A stretch of DNA of 64,000 nucleotides from Dyadobacter jejuensis (GTDB lineage: Bacteria > Bacteroidota > Bacteroidia > Cytophagales > Spirosomataceae), in assembly GCF_003149085.1 (NCBI RefSeq), contig NZ_QGDT01000014.1:1-64000 (forward strand), in the 5' to 3' direction. The position numbers were made by a program, and so were the translations under genes. Of this stretch, positions 35,709 through 45,706 are shown piece after piece. Below the pieces are notes generated by a model. That model saw nothing but the letters and a program-made list of their open reading frames with translations. It searched no databases and was not told where the DNA came from. Numbering within the stretch: position 1 is the first letter of the stretch; the number at the start of each line of letters is the position of its first letter.

Positions 35709-38567
35709 TTAAGGCAACTTATGTTTTAGGAAGTCGGCGGTATGGTTGCCTTCTAGCTGGACCATGGCTTCGGGAGTACCCTCAAAGCTGAGATATCCTC
35801 CGCCCTCACCTCCTTCGGGACCCAAGTCGATAACCCAGTCGGCACATTTAATAACCTCCATATTATGTTCGATAATAATCACCGAGTCGCCCTGTTCTAC
35901 CAAGGCATTGATGGCCTTTAGCAGTTTTTTGATGTCATGAAAATGTAAACCAGTGGTCGGTTCATCGAAGATAAACAGGGTTTTGCCCTTGTGCCCCCCT
36001 CCTTTCCCCAGAAATGAGGCCAGTTTTACCCGCTGTGCCTCGCCCCCGGACAGGGTGTTCGACGATTGGCCAAGACCAATATACCCCAATCCCACCTCTT
36101 GCAAGGGCATGAGTTTTTCTACCAGCTTTGGCTCCGAATCCTTAAAAAAGGCGATGGCTTCGTCGACGGTCAGGTCCAGTATATCGGCAATGTCTTTGCC
36201 ATCGTACTTTACTTCCTGCACCTCTTGCTTAAAACGCCGGCCGTTACACCCCTCACAGGTCAGGTAAATGTCGGCCATAAACTGCATTTCTATCTTCACC
36301 TGTCCTTCACCCTGGCATACCTCGCAACGGCCACCGTCCACATTAAATGAAAAATGAGATGGTTTGTAGCCTCTCGATTTGGAGAGCGGTCGCTCGGCCA
36401 TCATCTGGCGGATGTAGTCATATGCTTTGATATAGGTAACCGGATTGGAGCGTGAAGACTTTCCTATCGGGTTTTGGTCGATCATCTCGATGGCCTCAAT
36501 CCTGTCGAGGCTGCCCGTAAGCTCCGTAAAGCGGCCTACTTCTTCGCTGAACTCCCCCTTGGCACGCATCAGCGCAGGGAAGAGGATTTTTCGGATCAAA
36601 GTAGACTTTCCTGACCCACTCACGCCAGTCACCACCGTGAGGCTGTTAAGGGGTATCTTTACGTTGATATCCTTGAGGTTGTTCTCTCTGGCTCCCTTAA
36701 TTTCAATAAAATGCAGGGCCTTACGCCTCGAATAGGGCAATTCGATACGGTCATGATGTAGCAGAAAATTGAGCGTATAGCTTGTCTGTCCGTTGGTAAG
36801 GGAAGGAAGGTCTTCTGCACCTTGAAGATCCTGCCACGACCCTTGAAAAATGAGCTCTCCCCCTCCTGTACCCGCTTCAGGGCCAATGTCGATGATCTGA
36901 TCGGCGGCATGCATCACTTCTTCTTCGTGTTCCACCACAATCACCGTATTACCCAAGTCCCGTAGCGATTCTAATACCCCTACGAGGCGTTTCGTATCGC
37001 GGGGGTGGAGGCCTATACTGGGTTCGTCGAGGATATACATGGAGCCTACTAAGGCACTTCCTAGGGAAGTAGCGAGTTTGATGCGTTGGAATTCGCCTCC
37101 CGACAGGGTGTTGGTGAGTCGGTTGAGGGTAAGGTAGCCCAAGCCCACCCGACACATATATTCAAGGCGGGTTTCTATTTCTGTCAAGATCCTACGCGCA
37201 ACTTGTCGGTCGTTTTCGGTTAGTTCGATATCCTGGAAGAAGCTGGCAACCTCATGAATAGGCTTTAATACCAGGTCGGTGATAGATTTACCTCCAATTT
37301 TGACATAGGAGGCATCTTGCCGTAGTCGGGAGCCCCGGCATTCGGGGCAGGTGGTACGTCCCCTATAGCGGGAGAGCATTACCCGGTATTGGATTTTATG
37401 GGTCTGGCGTTCTAGCTCGGCAATAAAGCCATGGATGCCGGTAAAGTATTCATTACCGTTCCAAAGAAGCTCCTGCTGCTGGGGCGATAGTTCCTTATAG
37501 GGTCGGTGTATTGGGAAATCAAATTTTCCTGCATGCCGTACCAAAGGGGTGAGCCACTCGCTCATTTTTTCGGTACGCCATGGGGCAATGGCTCCTTCGT
37601 ATACCGATAGGTTTTTGTCGGGGATGATCAGGTCGGGATCTATTCCCAAAATTTTCCCAAAGCCTTCACATCTTTTACAGGCCCCGTAAGGGTTGTTAAA
37701 ACTAAATAGATTGACAGACGGCTCTTCAAATACGATCCCGTCTAGTTCGAATTTATCGGAATAGGTACTGCTATTCCCTCCGTACACCTGAACGATACAG
37801 ACCCCCTCACCCTCAAAAAAGGCTGTCTGTATGGAATCGGAAAGTCGGTATTGGGTATCCTCATCGTCGTGTCGAACGCTGGCACGGTCGATCAGGACGA
37901 AAAACTCTGCCGTTTCATCGGCCAATTGGTCGGAGTCCTCCAACAGGGTTTCTATTTGAGTTACTTCTCCGTTGCGAATGACCCGGTTATATCCTTTCGA
38001 TAGGAGCAGTCCTAGCTCGACCTCCAAGGAACGCTCCTCACGGAGTATCAAGGGGGTTTGAATGAGTACACGGGTACCTTCTTCCAGCGACAAAATATCG
38101 TTGACTACGTCGGTTACCGTGTCTTTCTGTACTTGCTTGCCAGAAATAGGCGAAAAAGTATGGCCAATTCTGGCGAATAGGAGTTTGAGGTAGTCGTATA
38201 TTTCGGTGGAGGTCCCTACTGTGGAGCGGGGGTTACGCGTGTTTACTTTCTGTTCTATAGCAATGGCCGGAGAGATTCCCTTAATATATTCTACTGCCGG
38301 CTTTTCCATACGTCCTAAAAACTGACGGGCATAGCTGCTCAAGCTCTCTACGTACATGCGTTGCCCCTCGGCAAAGAGGGTATCGAAGGCAAGAGAAGAC
38401 TTGCCGGAGCCCGATAGACCCGTAATGACGACCAATTTGTTTCTGGGAATGGCTACATCCAGATTCTTAAGGTTATTGACATTGGCGCCTTTGATAAGAA
38501 TAAAGGACCTAGGGTCCAGGGTGTCGAATTCATCGGCTTTTACGCGTGACAGGGTCAGTTCAGTCAT
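35709..38567 (-). CDS. uvrA: Excinuclease ABC subunit A
   Basis: The damage-recognition ATPase of nucleotide excision repair. From the ATG at 38567 it has 952 residues, normal for UvrA; an in-frame TTG extension to 38597 is unlikely. Two ABC ATPase modules are visible: Walker A GLSGSGKSS and GVSGSGKST, signature LSGGEFQRIKLA and LSGGEAQRVKLA. Zinc-binding Cys sets are present (CKRC with CPEC; CEVC with CEGC). The family segment RMYVESLSSYARQFLGRM is intact. No uvrB is adjacent. The gene is probably monocistronic. Confidence 0.98.
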   Translation of the reverse strand: MTELTLSRVKADEFDTLDPRSFILIKGANVNNLKNLDVAIPRNKLVVITGLSGSGKSSLAFDTLFAEGQRMYVESLSSYARQFLGRMEKPAVEYIKGISPAIAIEQKVNTRNPRSTVGTSTEIYDYLKLLFARIGHTFSPISGKQVQKDTVTDVVNDILSLEEGTRVLIQTPLILREERSLEVELGLLLSKGYNRVIRNGEVTQIETLLEDSDQLADETAEFFVLIDRASVRHDDEDTQYRLSDSIQTAFFEGEGVCIVQVYGGNSSTYSDKFELDGIVFEEPSVNLFSFNNPYGACKRCEGFGKILGIDPDLIIPDKNLSVYEGAIAPWRTEKMSEWLTPLVRHAGKFDFPIHRPYKELSPQQQELLWNGNEYFTGIHGFIAELERQTHKIQYRVMLSRYRGRTTCPECRGSRLRQDASYVKIGGKSITDLVLKPIHEVASFFQDIELTENDRQVARRILTEIETRLEYMCRVGLGYLTLNRLTNTLSGGEFQRIKLATSLGSALVGSMYILDEPSIGLHPRDTKRLVGVLESLRDLGNTVIVVEHEEEVMHAADQIIDIGPEAGTGGGELIFQGSWQDLQGAEDLPSLTNGQTSYTLNFLLHHDRIELPYSRRKALHFIEIKGARENNLKDINVKIPLNSLTVVTGVSGSGKSTLIRKILFPALMRAKGEFSEEVGRFTELTGSLDRIEAIEMIDQNPIGKSSRSNPVTYIKAYDYIRQMMAERPLSKSRGYKPSHFSFNVDGGRCEVCQGEGQVKIEMQFMADIYLTCEGCNGRRFKQEVQEVKYDGKDIADILDLTVDEAIAFFKDSEPKLVEKLMPLQEVGLGYIGLGQSSNTLSGGEAQRVKLASFLGKGGGHKGKTLFIFDEPTTGLHFHDIKKLLKAINALVEQGDSVIIIEHNMEVIKCADWVIDLGPEGGEGGGYLSFEGTPEAMVQLEGNHTADFLKHKLP

Positions 38568-38720
38568 AGGGTTATTCAAAATCAACGTTAGGGTCAAACC
38601 TCTATGACCCGATCTGTTACTAAACCCAAAAATCGTACCTTTAGTTTAGCTTTCCTAGTAAGGCCTTTGCCGAATAGCCAATTTAAGGGTTTAAGACTGC
38701 CATCAATGAGGCATAGAAGG

Positions 38721-40256
38721 CTAGTTTTCTGCTAATCGGACCAGTACGATCCCGTAATGTTCGTAGTAGGTATGCTCAATCTGGAATCCCTTTAGGCTCG
38801 CCTTCCGGCCAAAGACCAGGTCGCCAGGGAGTGGGGACCGCTCTTGAGCAAACTGTGTGGCATAGTAATAGAAGCTGGGGTTATAATGATTCATTACGAC
38901 GATGTTCGTAAGTTCCTTTCTCTTGGCCAATAAGGCGGCTTCTTTTACGGGAGCTTGTAGTAAGGCGCCTAACCGGGGCATCCACAGTATATTGACAGTT
39001 ACTAAGGTGACTGCTCCTATCATGATGGATCTGAGCTCGAGCGGAATCGATTTGAGCCATGCTGCCAGTAGGAGTATCCCTATCAAAGCTCCCATGCAAA
39101 GGGCGTAGGTGAATGAAAAGACATCGGGAACCCCGGCAATAATGTCGAGGGCGTAGGCGTCATGGATGGTGGGGGTGACTCGGTGTACGACGAAAGGTAT
39201 CGTAGTGAGTAGAAACATGAAGAGGAGTGACGGCCATACCAAAGGCAGTGACTTGGCTTGGGTCATATACCAGCCCCCAATGGCGCACAGAGGGGTGTAG
39301 CCGTAGATGATATAATGATGAAGCTTGGTTCCCGACATAGAAAAGAGAACAAAAACGAATAAGAACCAGAGCAACAGAAAGGAAAACCAGGAGTCGTGCA
39401 ACAGGAATCTTACCCGCCCCAGTGCCCTTAGCACGACGGCCGTGAATGGTAACAGTCCCAAAATTAGGACCGGTACGAAGTATAATATTCCTCCATAATG
39501 CCCCTCAAAGGCGGTTTGGAAGCGGTTTACGTTATGGGAGAGAAAGAACCCGTTTATAAAATCAATCCCTGATGCCTGATAGGCCAGGTAGTACCATGGG
39601 CCTGCAATAGCCACAAACAGCAGCAGGCCTATAGGATCCCAGATTTTCAGAAGGAGGTTCCAGCGATTCCAGCGAAGCAAGAAGAGAAGAAAGGTAGCCC
39701 CAGGAACGAGCACGGCTATGGGCCCTTTGGCCAGGAAGCCAATGCCCGTAAGTACAAAGAACATTCGCAAAAACTTCTTGTTTATCCCCTTGTCTATTGC
39801 TTCATAGAGGCAGAATATGGCTCCGGCTAGCGTGGCGTTGAGCAGAGAGTCGGCCAAAGCGGCCTTCCCAATGATGGTGATTTGCAGGGAGGAGGCGGCG
39901 ACGAGGGTGGCAAAAAAGGCCGCACTTTCACCAAGCCTTCTTTTACAGAAGAGATAAATGAACGTCATCCACATTAGCGCAGCCAGGGCCGAAGGGAGGC
40001 GCATGGCCCATTCGCTCCAACCGAACACTTCCGCGCTGGCATACTGTAACCAATTGGTAAGAGGGGGTTTGTCGAAGCGCTGTTCTTGGTTGACGAACGT
40101 GGAAACGAAGTCGTTGCGAAGGACCATTTCCCTCGTTCCTTCGGCAAAGAAGGCCTCATCTTCATCGAAAAGTGGGGCTTGGCCTAGGCCCCAAAGAAAG
40201 CCAAATGAAACATATAGTATTAAAATTATTTTTCTGCTGGTGGGGGTGAGCTTCAT
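38721..40256 (-). CDS. GT39/ArnT-like membrane glycosyltransferase
   Basis: About 511 residues with roughly 11-13 membrane segments. The first loop carries LFDEDEAFFAEGTREM, with the acidic pair typical of the PMT/ArnT fold, followed by KPPLTNWL and RLPSALAAL. Such enzymes transfer a sugar from a polyprenyl-phosphate donor to lipid A, protein or another acceptor in the periplasm. The start at ATG 40256 (MKLTPTSRK) is preferred over 40265. A PAP2 phosphatase gene lies directly upstream on the same strand (24-base gap), and a polyprenol-phosphate sugar synthase-like gene is at 55262. The sugar and acceptor are unknown. Confidence 0.87.
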   Translation of the reverse strand: MKLTPTSRKIILILYVSFGFLWGLGQAPLFDEDEAFFAEGTREMVLRNDFVSTFVNQEQRFDKPPLTNWLQYASAEVFGWSEWAMRLPSALAALMWMTFIYLFCKRRLGESAAFFATLVAASSLQITIIGKAALADSLLNATLAGAIFCLYEAIDKGINKKFLRMFFVLTGIGFLAKGPIAVLVPGATFLLFLLRWNRWNLLLKIWDPIGLLLFVAIAGPWYYLAYQASGIDFINGFFLSHNVNRFQTAFEGHYGGILYFVPVLILGLLPFTAVVLRALGRVRFLLHDSWFSFLLLWFLFVFVLFSMSGTKLHHYIIYGYTPLCAIGGWYMTQAKSLPLVWPSLLFMFLLTTIPFVVHRVTPTIHDAYALDIIAGVPDVFSFTYALCMGALIGILLLAAWLKSIPLELRSIMIGAVTLVTVNILWMPRLGALLQAPVKEAALLAKRKELTNIVVMNHYNPSFYYYATQFAQERSPLPGDLVFGRKASLKGFQIEHTYYEHYGIVLVRLAEN

Positions 40257-40280
40257 AGGGGCCAATTGAAGATATCAGGA

Positions 40281-40934
40281 TTAGACGTTCCAGGCACCAC
40301 TGTCCAATGCTCGGGCAGGTAGGCGCTGAAACCAATATTTACAGGCGAAAGTTGAACCCAATGCGAACCCCAAGCCAATCATAGCGCCTATCCATACATC
40401 GGCCGGAAAATGCGCCAGGAGGTACATGCGGGAGAAAGCAACGATGATGGCTAGCAGTAGGCAGATGAACTGAATGGTTTTGTACTTGCTAAATAACGCT
40501 AGGCACATAAAAACGGCAAAGGCGGAGGTGGTATGTCCTGAGGGGAAGCTTCCGTGGTGTAGCCATTCGATACCGGGGGTATGGTGTAGGTAGGGTAGTT
40601 TTTGGGCCAAAACTACTGGCGGTCGATAGGCGTCGGCATAGACCACCCGCTTAAGAAACTGAACCAAGAGTCCCGAGACGATGTAGCTGATCAGAATTGA
40701 GATTCCGAGCCTATAGGACCCTATAAGGGCTAGCAGCCCCAGCACTACGCAGAAAACACCATCACCCAGAAACGTTAAGGGGGGGATGGTATGGTCTAGA
40801 AACGGGCTCCAATGTGCGTTGATCGCCAACACCATGTTATTTTGACCTAAAACGGCCTGTAATAAACCAAAAGCTACCCAGACCAGGCAAAAGCAGGTGA
40901 GGAGTAGGCGACGGGAAAGTACAATGCTTTTCAT
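40281..40934 (-). CDS. PAP2-superfamily membrane phosphatase
   Basis: The protein has 217 residues and about six membrane segments. The three PAP2 motifs are complete: LKRVVYADAYRPP, GSFPSGHTTS and SRMYLLAHFPADV. Members remove phosphate from undecaprenyl diphosphate, phosphatidic acid or lipid A. The gene lies between the GT39-type transferase and an isochorismatase-fold gene on the same strand, all closely spaced (15- and 24-base gaps), so a three-gene transcript is likely. The link to the transferase suggests lipid-carrier or lipid A chemistry. Confidence 0.9.
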   Translation of the reverse strand: MKSIVLSRRLLLTCFCLVWVAFGLLQAVLGQNNMVLAINAHWSPFLDHTIPPLTFLGDGVFCVVLGLLALIGSYRLGISILISYIVSGLLVQFLKRVVYADAYRPPVVLAQKLPYLHHTPGIEWLHHGSFPSGHTTSAFAVFMCLALFSKYKTIQFICLLLAIIVAFSRMYLLAHFPADVWIGAMIGLGFALGSTFACKYWFQRLPARALDSGAWNV

Positions 40935-40949
40935 AGCCTGATGGTGTAA

Positions 40950-41732
40950 TTAACGTATCGATTTGGTGGTAGTCTGCAGGGCTCCAACGGCTCGGTCGAA
41001 AATAGGCTGAGCCAAATGTTCGAAATGGGTAACATCCGACATGCAATCGGTAAGGATGACCAGCTTTTTTACGAGTTCGGGGGCATAATCGATAATTTGC
41101 TGTATGCTGGTAGCCACACAGTGCGACCGAGCCTCACCACATACCAGTAGGCGATCGAAGGAGGAGAGCCGGTCTAGCAAAGGTTGGTTGAGAGAGGTGC
41201 CCTCGTCGCCGGCAACGGGTACCTGAGCGCGGAAAATACCGAAGTGTTCGCTCAAAGGGTTGAGTCCTTTTACCACGGCCGTATAGTCCCGGCCTGTCCT
41301 GTGCGACCAGCTCACGATGGCCTCTGCAATAGTAGCGTCCAGGGCGGCACCTGGAGTACCGATGAGGCAATGTTCGGGCCATATAAAGTGCTGGAAACTA
41401 CCTTGTTGCTCCAGAGTGTCCAGATACTGAAGTACGGCTTCGGGCTGTCGGCGGGGGATCCACCGGCCTTCTCTCACCGCCTGTGCCGTTATACGGGTAA
41501 AGGGCGCTACGGTGGTGCCATTGGGGTCCTCCCAAAACAACGGATGCGCTATGTCCATAACCCGATGCTGGTCAAGGCTCACGAAGATTTCGGTGATCTG
41601 CTCCCCCTGTTCACCAATGAGGGCGGCAATACGCTGCACGTCCTGCTCGGCGCCAGGCACATATAATGCACCATTTGGATGGCAGAAATCGTATTGCGCA
41701 TCGATGATCAGTAAGGCCGTTGTTTCGCTCAT
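40950..41732 (-). CDS. Isochorismatase-fold cysteine hydrolase (nicotinamidase-related)
   Basis: The protein has 260 residues. The catalytic Asp is in LLIIDAQYDF, the Lys in YTAVVKGLNP and the Cys in CGEARSHCVATS, giving the complete Asp-Lys-Cys triad of the family. VSLDQHRVMDIAHPLFW has the spacing of the nicotinamidase metal-binding segment (D..H..H). The protein is longer than typical PncA (about 210) because of an insert around residues 75-120, so nicotinamide may not be the substrate. It is the first gene of the probable three-gene unit with the PAP2 and GT39 genes. Confidence 0.85.
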   Translation of the reverse strand: MSETTALLIIDAQYDFCHPNGALYVPGAEQDVQRIAALIGEQGEQITEIFVSLDQHRVMDIAHPLFWEDPNGTTVAPFTRITAQAVREGRWIPRRQPEAVLQYLDTLEQQGSFQHFIWPEHCLIGTPGAALDATIAEAIVSWSHRTGRDYTAVVKGLNPLSEHFGIFRAQVPVAGDEGTSLNQPLLDRLSSFDRLLVCGEARSHCVATSIQQIIDYAPELVKKLVILTDCMSDVTHFEHLAQPIFDRAVGALQTTTKSIR

Positions 41733-41822
41733 ATAGGACGGTATTTTTAGTAGTATTTCCCTAAAGTTCCAAAATTCCTAAAAAGAAACCTGAACCGACC
41801 CTATCGAAAGGTTAAAAGATCG

Positions 41823-42422
41823 TTAATTTTCGATATTTTGTGGTAGGCCGATTTGCCGGGCGTACATTTTGGAGCAAAGGGCATAGATCCATTCTAGCAT
41901 CCGGTTTATATCGCTTAGGTAGTCGAAACGGTAATCATCTTGCAGGCGGTTAAAGGCCGTCAATACGGTGTTGGCCTTTTTGGCTAGGTATAGGGCACAG
42001 GTGTCGGCGCGAGAGGAATAAGTCTTTAGTAGGTCCTGCTGGGCCTCCATGATGGTAAGCAACAAATACAGGTTCAGATCAAGTGCTGCCGATTTATCCT
42101 TGGTGATTTTGACGTGATAACTAATAGCCCCACTCAGGTCGCGCATGTCCATCATGAGCCAGCCAGGGGTGTCATGACGCCTAGCCGCTGTGCGGTCTAT
42201 TCTCGAACGTATTTCGTCCCGGCGCTCCTCCAAGGTAGTCCCCTCTTCAATGAGTTCGAAATGCAAGCGGTCCACAAGCGTACTATCTTTAGCCACTAAT
42301 CGTAGGAGGAGTTTGTCCTTTTCTTTTGTGGGCATTTGTAGGATCGCCGTTTTTAGTGCGTTGGGTAAGGCCATTAATAAGGTGTAATTGATGTATGATT
42401 TGTCCTGTAAGTATAAGGCCAT
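41823..42422 (-). CDS. Conserved-looking hypothetical protein, 199 aa
   Basis: I do not recognise the family by name. The sequence is mainly helical and soluble: a basic part LQMPTKEKDKLLLRLVAKD, an acidic/Arg-rich EEGTTLEERRDEIRSRIDRTAARR, then long helices (LNLYLLLTIMEAQQDLLKTY) and a Tyr-rich end (RFDYLSDINRMLEWIYALC). There is no signal peptide. A second ATG at 42374 (MALPNALKTAI) is an alternative start. Composition is ordinary, and the frame is long and free of a competing one, so it should be a real gene. Confidence 0.75.
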   Translation of the reverse strand: MALYLQDKSYINYTLLMALPNALKTAILQMPTKEKDKLLLRLVAKDSTLVDRLHFELIEEGTTLEERRDEIRSRIDRTAARRHDTPGWLMMDMRDLSGAISYHVKITKDKSAALDLNLYLLLTIMEAQQDLLKTYSSRADTCALYLAKKANTVLTAFNRLQDDYRFDYLSDINRMLEWIYALCSKMYARQIGLPQNIEN

Positions 42423-42660
42423 CTCAGCAAAATGTCAATAAATAATAGGGGTAAGCGCCTTAAGTCGTAGTCAGTTAAATAGTTATACAGGGAAAATCTG
42501 TCGTTTTGTTTCTATATTTTTTAGATTCTACGTTAGAATAAACTTGGTGGTAGCGCCCCTTTAATCATTCGTTTACAAATAGAAAAGGCGGAAATTTCAT
42601 AAACTTAATAATTGCGTCTAAATTGCAGCCTTTTCACTTCAATGACATTGAAAGTAGTTT

Positions 42661-43638
42661 ATGATTTCAGTAGCCATGTGTACTTATGGAGGGGAAAAAT
42701 ACTTGCCCCAACAGCTTGAAAGCATTGCTAATCAGACGATTCGAGTAGATGAGCTGGTGGTTTGCGACGATCGTTCTAAGGATAGCACGATAGCGGTTTT
42801 AAAGTCGTATGCCGAAAAATTACCCTTTCCGGTACGAATCATTCAGAATGAAGAGAATTTGGGGTCTACCAAGAATTTTGAAAAGTGTATCTCACTTTGT
42901 GAGGGAGATATTGTGTTTTTAACAGACCAGGATGATATTTGGCGGAGTGATCGAGTAGAAAAGCAGCTCAATTTTTTAGAAAAGCATCCCGAACAAGATG
43001 CCGTTTTTTCGAATGCTATGATGATCGACGACGACTCCCTGCCCACCGGAAAGACGATCTGGGAAGAGATTGAGTTTGATGCACGAAAGCAAGAAAAATG
43101 GAGACAAGGAAAGGCGCATGAAATTCTTTTTAACGGATTTGTCGTTACTGGTGCCACCCTCACCCTACGCAAAAGCTGCTTGGAGCGTTTACTCCCTTTT
43201 CCAACCCATGTACCCGACCTCATTCATGATGCTTGGATCGCCATGGTATTGGGCTTAGAGAATAAAATTTCCTTTATCCCCGAAAACCTGATAGACTATC
43301 GCATACATGCCAGCCAACAAGTAGGGTTCGGAAGCAAGACCGATTATGTGAGCCTGAAGGAACGCATGTCGAGAGGGAGGGATGAAAAACTGGTTCCACT
43401 TAAGGAAAAGGCAGAAAAGCTTAACGACCTATATGTACTATTACGGTCCATTCCTTTCGTGCCCCGGGAGAAATTGATAAAACTATACCTAGCCAAAAGG
43501 CATTTTGAGAGTCGCTCCAGTTTACCTCATAACCGATTTTTGCGCCTCACCCCTATTATGAACCAAGTGGTAAGGGGTCAATATATTTTTAGTAGCAAGG
43601 ATTGGTGGATACCCGCCATCGGCGATCTTTTGGAATAA
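42661..43638 (+). CDS. Family 2 glycosyltransferase
   Basis: The protein has 325 residues in a GT-A fold. It opens with ISVAMCTYGGEKYLPQQLESIANQT, has VCDDRSKDST, then the metal-binding region FLTDQDDIWRSDRVEKQ and a later LIHDAWIAMV. It resembles rhamnosyl-type transferases of polysaccharide synthesis. It is the first gene of a probable pair with the DUF5672 gene, whose start comes 8 bases after this stop. Donor and acceptor are not predictable. Confidence 0.92.
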   Translation: MISVAMCTYGGEKYLPQQLESIANQTIRVDELVVCDDRSKDSTIAVLKSYAEKLPFPVRIIQNEENLGSTKNFEKCISLCEGDIVFLTDQDDIWRSDRVEKQLNFLEKHPEQDAVFSNAMMIDDDSLPTGKTIWEEIEFDARKQEKWRQGKAHEILFNGFVVTGATLTLRKSCLERLLPFPTHVPDLIHDAWIAMVLGLENKISFIPENLIDYRIHASQQVGFGSKTDYVSLKERMSRGRDEKLVPLKEKAEKLNDLYVLLRSIPFVPREKLIKLYLAKRHFESRSSLPHNRFLRLTPIMNQVVRGQYIFSSKDWWIPAIGDLLE

Positions 43639-43646
43639 CCACCCCT

Positions 43647-44423
43647 ATGATGTCCCAAACCGAGTCTGAAACCAAGCCTTCCGTTGTAGTCGTTATTCCG
43701 ATCTATAAGGTGAGTTTGACAGAAACCGAGAAAAGGTCTCTTCGGCAATGTATGCGCGTATTATCGGCTTATCCTATCCGGCTGCTAACGCCCGAAGGGT
43801 TGCCGGTCGGCACTATTCTGGCGGAATACCCCCATCTAGAATGTATTACTTTCGAAAAAACGTACTTTGAAAGTATTGCAGGATATAATTCACTATTGAC
43901 TTCTGCCGATTTTTATCGTGCCTTTTCGGCTTACGACTTTATGCTCATCTATCAGCTCGATGCCTTTGTTTTCGAAGATCGATTGGCCGAATGGTGTGCT
44001 GCAGGTTTCGATTATATAGGCGCGCCCTCCTTGCACCATCCCACCTACGACGCCCTGGAAGAGACGCAGGCGCAAGATTTTGCTCAGGCTTTAAACAGCC
44101 ATAGAGTGGTACTTAACGGTGGACTTTCATTGCGGCGTATCAGCGCGATGATCCGCTATCTAAAAATTTATGCGTTGTTTTATCCCGTTTGGAGGGGCAA
44201 TGAGGACATGCTTTTTTCACAGGAAGCTACTCGCTTATTACCCATGAAAGTTTTTCTGAAAACTCCCAAATGGAAGCAGGCCCTAAGTTTCGCCTTTGAG
44301 AAGAGCCCTGCAGCCTCCTATAGCCTTACCCAGCGGCGCTTGCCCTTTGGATGTCATGCCTGGGAGCGATACGACTATGCGTTTTGGAAACCTTTAATGG
44401 CCGCATCGGAGGCTGGGCTTTAA
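43647..44423 (+). CDS. DUF5672 family protein (glycosyltransferase-like)
   Basis: The protein has 258 residues from the ATG at 43647. The family core is clear: RAFSAYDFMLIYQLDAFVF, then WCAAGFDYIGAPS and VLNGGLSLR. The C-terminal part has GNEDMLFS and PFGCHAWERYD. DUF5672 proteins look like GT-A transferases and are found next to glycosyltransferases, as here; their reaction is not established. A longer frame to 43602 would overlap the upstream glycosyltransferase gene and is unlikely. Confidence 0.88.
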   Translation: MMSQTESETKPSVVVVIPIYKVSLTETEKRSLRQCMRVLSAYPIRLLTPEGLPVGTILAEYPHLECITFEKTYFESIAGYNSLLTSADFYRAFSAYDFMLIYQLDAFVFEDRLAEWCAAGFDYIGAPSLHHPTYDALEETQAQDFAQALNSHRVVLNGGLSLRRISAMIRYLKIYALFYPVWRGNEDMLFSQEATRLLPMKVFLKTPKWKQALSFAFEKSPAASYSLTQRRLPFGCHAWERYDYAFWKPLMAASEAGL

Positions 44424-44497
44424 CAATTTTTAACAAACTATAAGCGTTAAATTGTCGTTTTCAGTGGGAATCGTCAACATAATAGTAAACGAGAACT

Positions 44498-45706
44498 ATG
44501 AAAATCTATTCCATCATCTATGTGATAGCCCTATCTGCCTTAGCCTTTACGGAGTCCTGGGGGCAGGTAACGGAGTCGCCTCGGGTAGAGGAGCGATCGG
44601 TGCAGGACGTGACCATCAAACGGGTGGAACTTACTGATCGGTATACCATTGTGCACTTGCAATATGTGGATCGTCAGCGGTCTGTTCAGGGAATGCCTAT
44701 TCCGGGAATGCAACGTAATGGGGCCACTATCTGGCTCGATCCGGAAACCAGGCTGTACAAACCCGGAGAAATTAATACGAAATTTAAGTTGATAAAGGCG
44801 GAGAATATCCCCACCAAGTCCCAGCGTATGCCGGTAAAAGGGGGACAGGTGGTCGATTTTGTCGCTTATTTCGAAAGGTTGAGTCCTGGGATTGAGGTAT
44901 TCGATTTCTATGAAGGGCGGGCTACCAACCCCAACGAACAAACCTGGAACTTCTATGGTATCCATATCAAGAATCCTAAAAATAAACCAGCAGAGAAGCC
45001 GGTAAAGGTGGCTCCAAAGCCAGCGCCCCAAGCAACAGAGCCCCAATTTATTGAGAACCCCGACGAGGTGGCCGAGGAGCCTGTAGTGCAGAAACCGATT
45101 TTTGGCCAGCTGCAAGGAACAATTTATGATGCCCTTACCAAGGAACCCATACCGGGGGTGATCCAGTTCAGCGAAGCAGGCGACTCCCTGTCGGTACGTA
45201 CCACCTCGGGGGCATACCGGGTAGGGCTAGACCTCACCCAGGCCTACACCTTTCGGGTAGGTGCCAAAGGGTACTTCGGCGAGGCGTTTACCGTGTCTCC
45301 TGCCGATTCGTCAGGGGGGCAACAGTTCACTAAGGACCTATTCTTAAGGCCTATTAAGGTAGGAGAGTCCTTGGCCATGTCCAATATTTATTTCGCTACG
45401 GGGAAGTACAGCCTATTGCCTGAGTCGACACCGGGGCTGGAGCGGTTGGTGCAGCTGATGGAAGAAAACCATACGATGCAGATACGAATTGAAGGGCATA
45501 CCGACAATGTGGGCGACTTCGACAAAAATCTTGAACTCTCGCGGCAACGGGCCGAGGCCGTCAAAGATTATATGGTTCAAAAAGGAATAGATGCCAGCCG
45601 TATTGAGGCCAAAGGGTATGGGTCTACCCGTCCTGTTGCCAAAGACCAATCGGCGGAGGAACGTAGCCGAAACAGGCGGGTAGAGCTGGTAATTACCCAA
45701 GAATAG
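44498..45706 (+). CDS. OmpA-family peptidoglycan-binding protein with carboxypeptidase-regulatory-like domain
   Basis: The protein has 402 residues. It has a signal peptide (MKIYSIIYVIALSALAFTESWGQ), an N-terminal beta-type region (about 30-160), a Pro/Lys/Glu-rich linker (about 165-200), a carboxypeptidase-regulatory-like domain (about 202-280, GTIYDALTKEPIPGVIQF) and a C-terminal OmpA domain (about 290-402). The OmpA domain shows IYFATGKYSLLPES, IRIEGHTDNVGD and LSRQRAEAVKDYMVQKGI...RNRRVELVI. It would tether the outer membrane to peptidoglycan. It is probably monocistronic; the next gene, rpmH, has its own promoter. Confidence 0.93.
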   Translation: MKIYSIIYVIALSALAFTESWGQVTESPRVEERSVQDVTIKRVELTDRYTIVHLQYVDRQRSVQGMPIPGMQRNGATIWLDPETRLYKPGEINTKFKLIKAENIPTKSQRMPVKGGQVVDFVAYFERLSPGIEVFDFYEGRATNPNEQTWNFYGIHIKNPKNKPAEKPVKVAPKPAPQATEPQFIENPDEVAEEPVVQKPIFGQLQGTIYDALTKEPIPGVIQFSEAGDSLSVRTTSGAYRVGLDLTQAYTFRVGAKGYFGEAFTVSPADSSGGQQFTKDLFLRPIKVGESLAMSNIYFATGKYSLLPESTPGLERLVQLMEENHTMQIRIEGHTDNVGDFDKNLELSRQRAEAVKDYMVQKGIDASRIEAKGYGSTRPVAKDQSAEERSRNRRVELVITQE

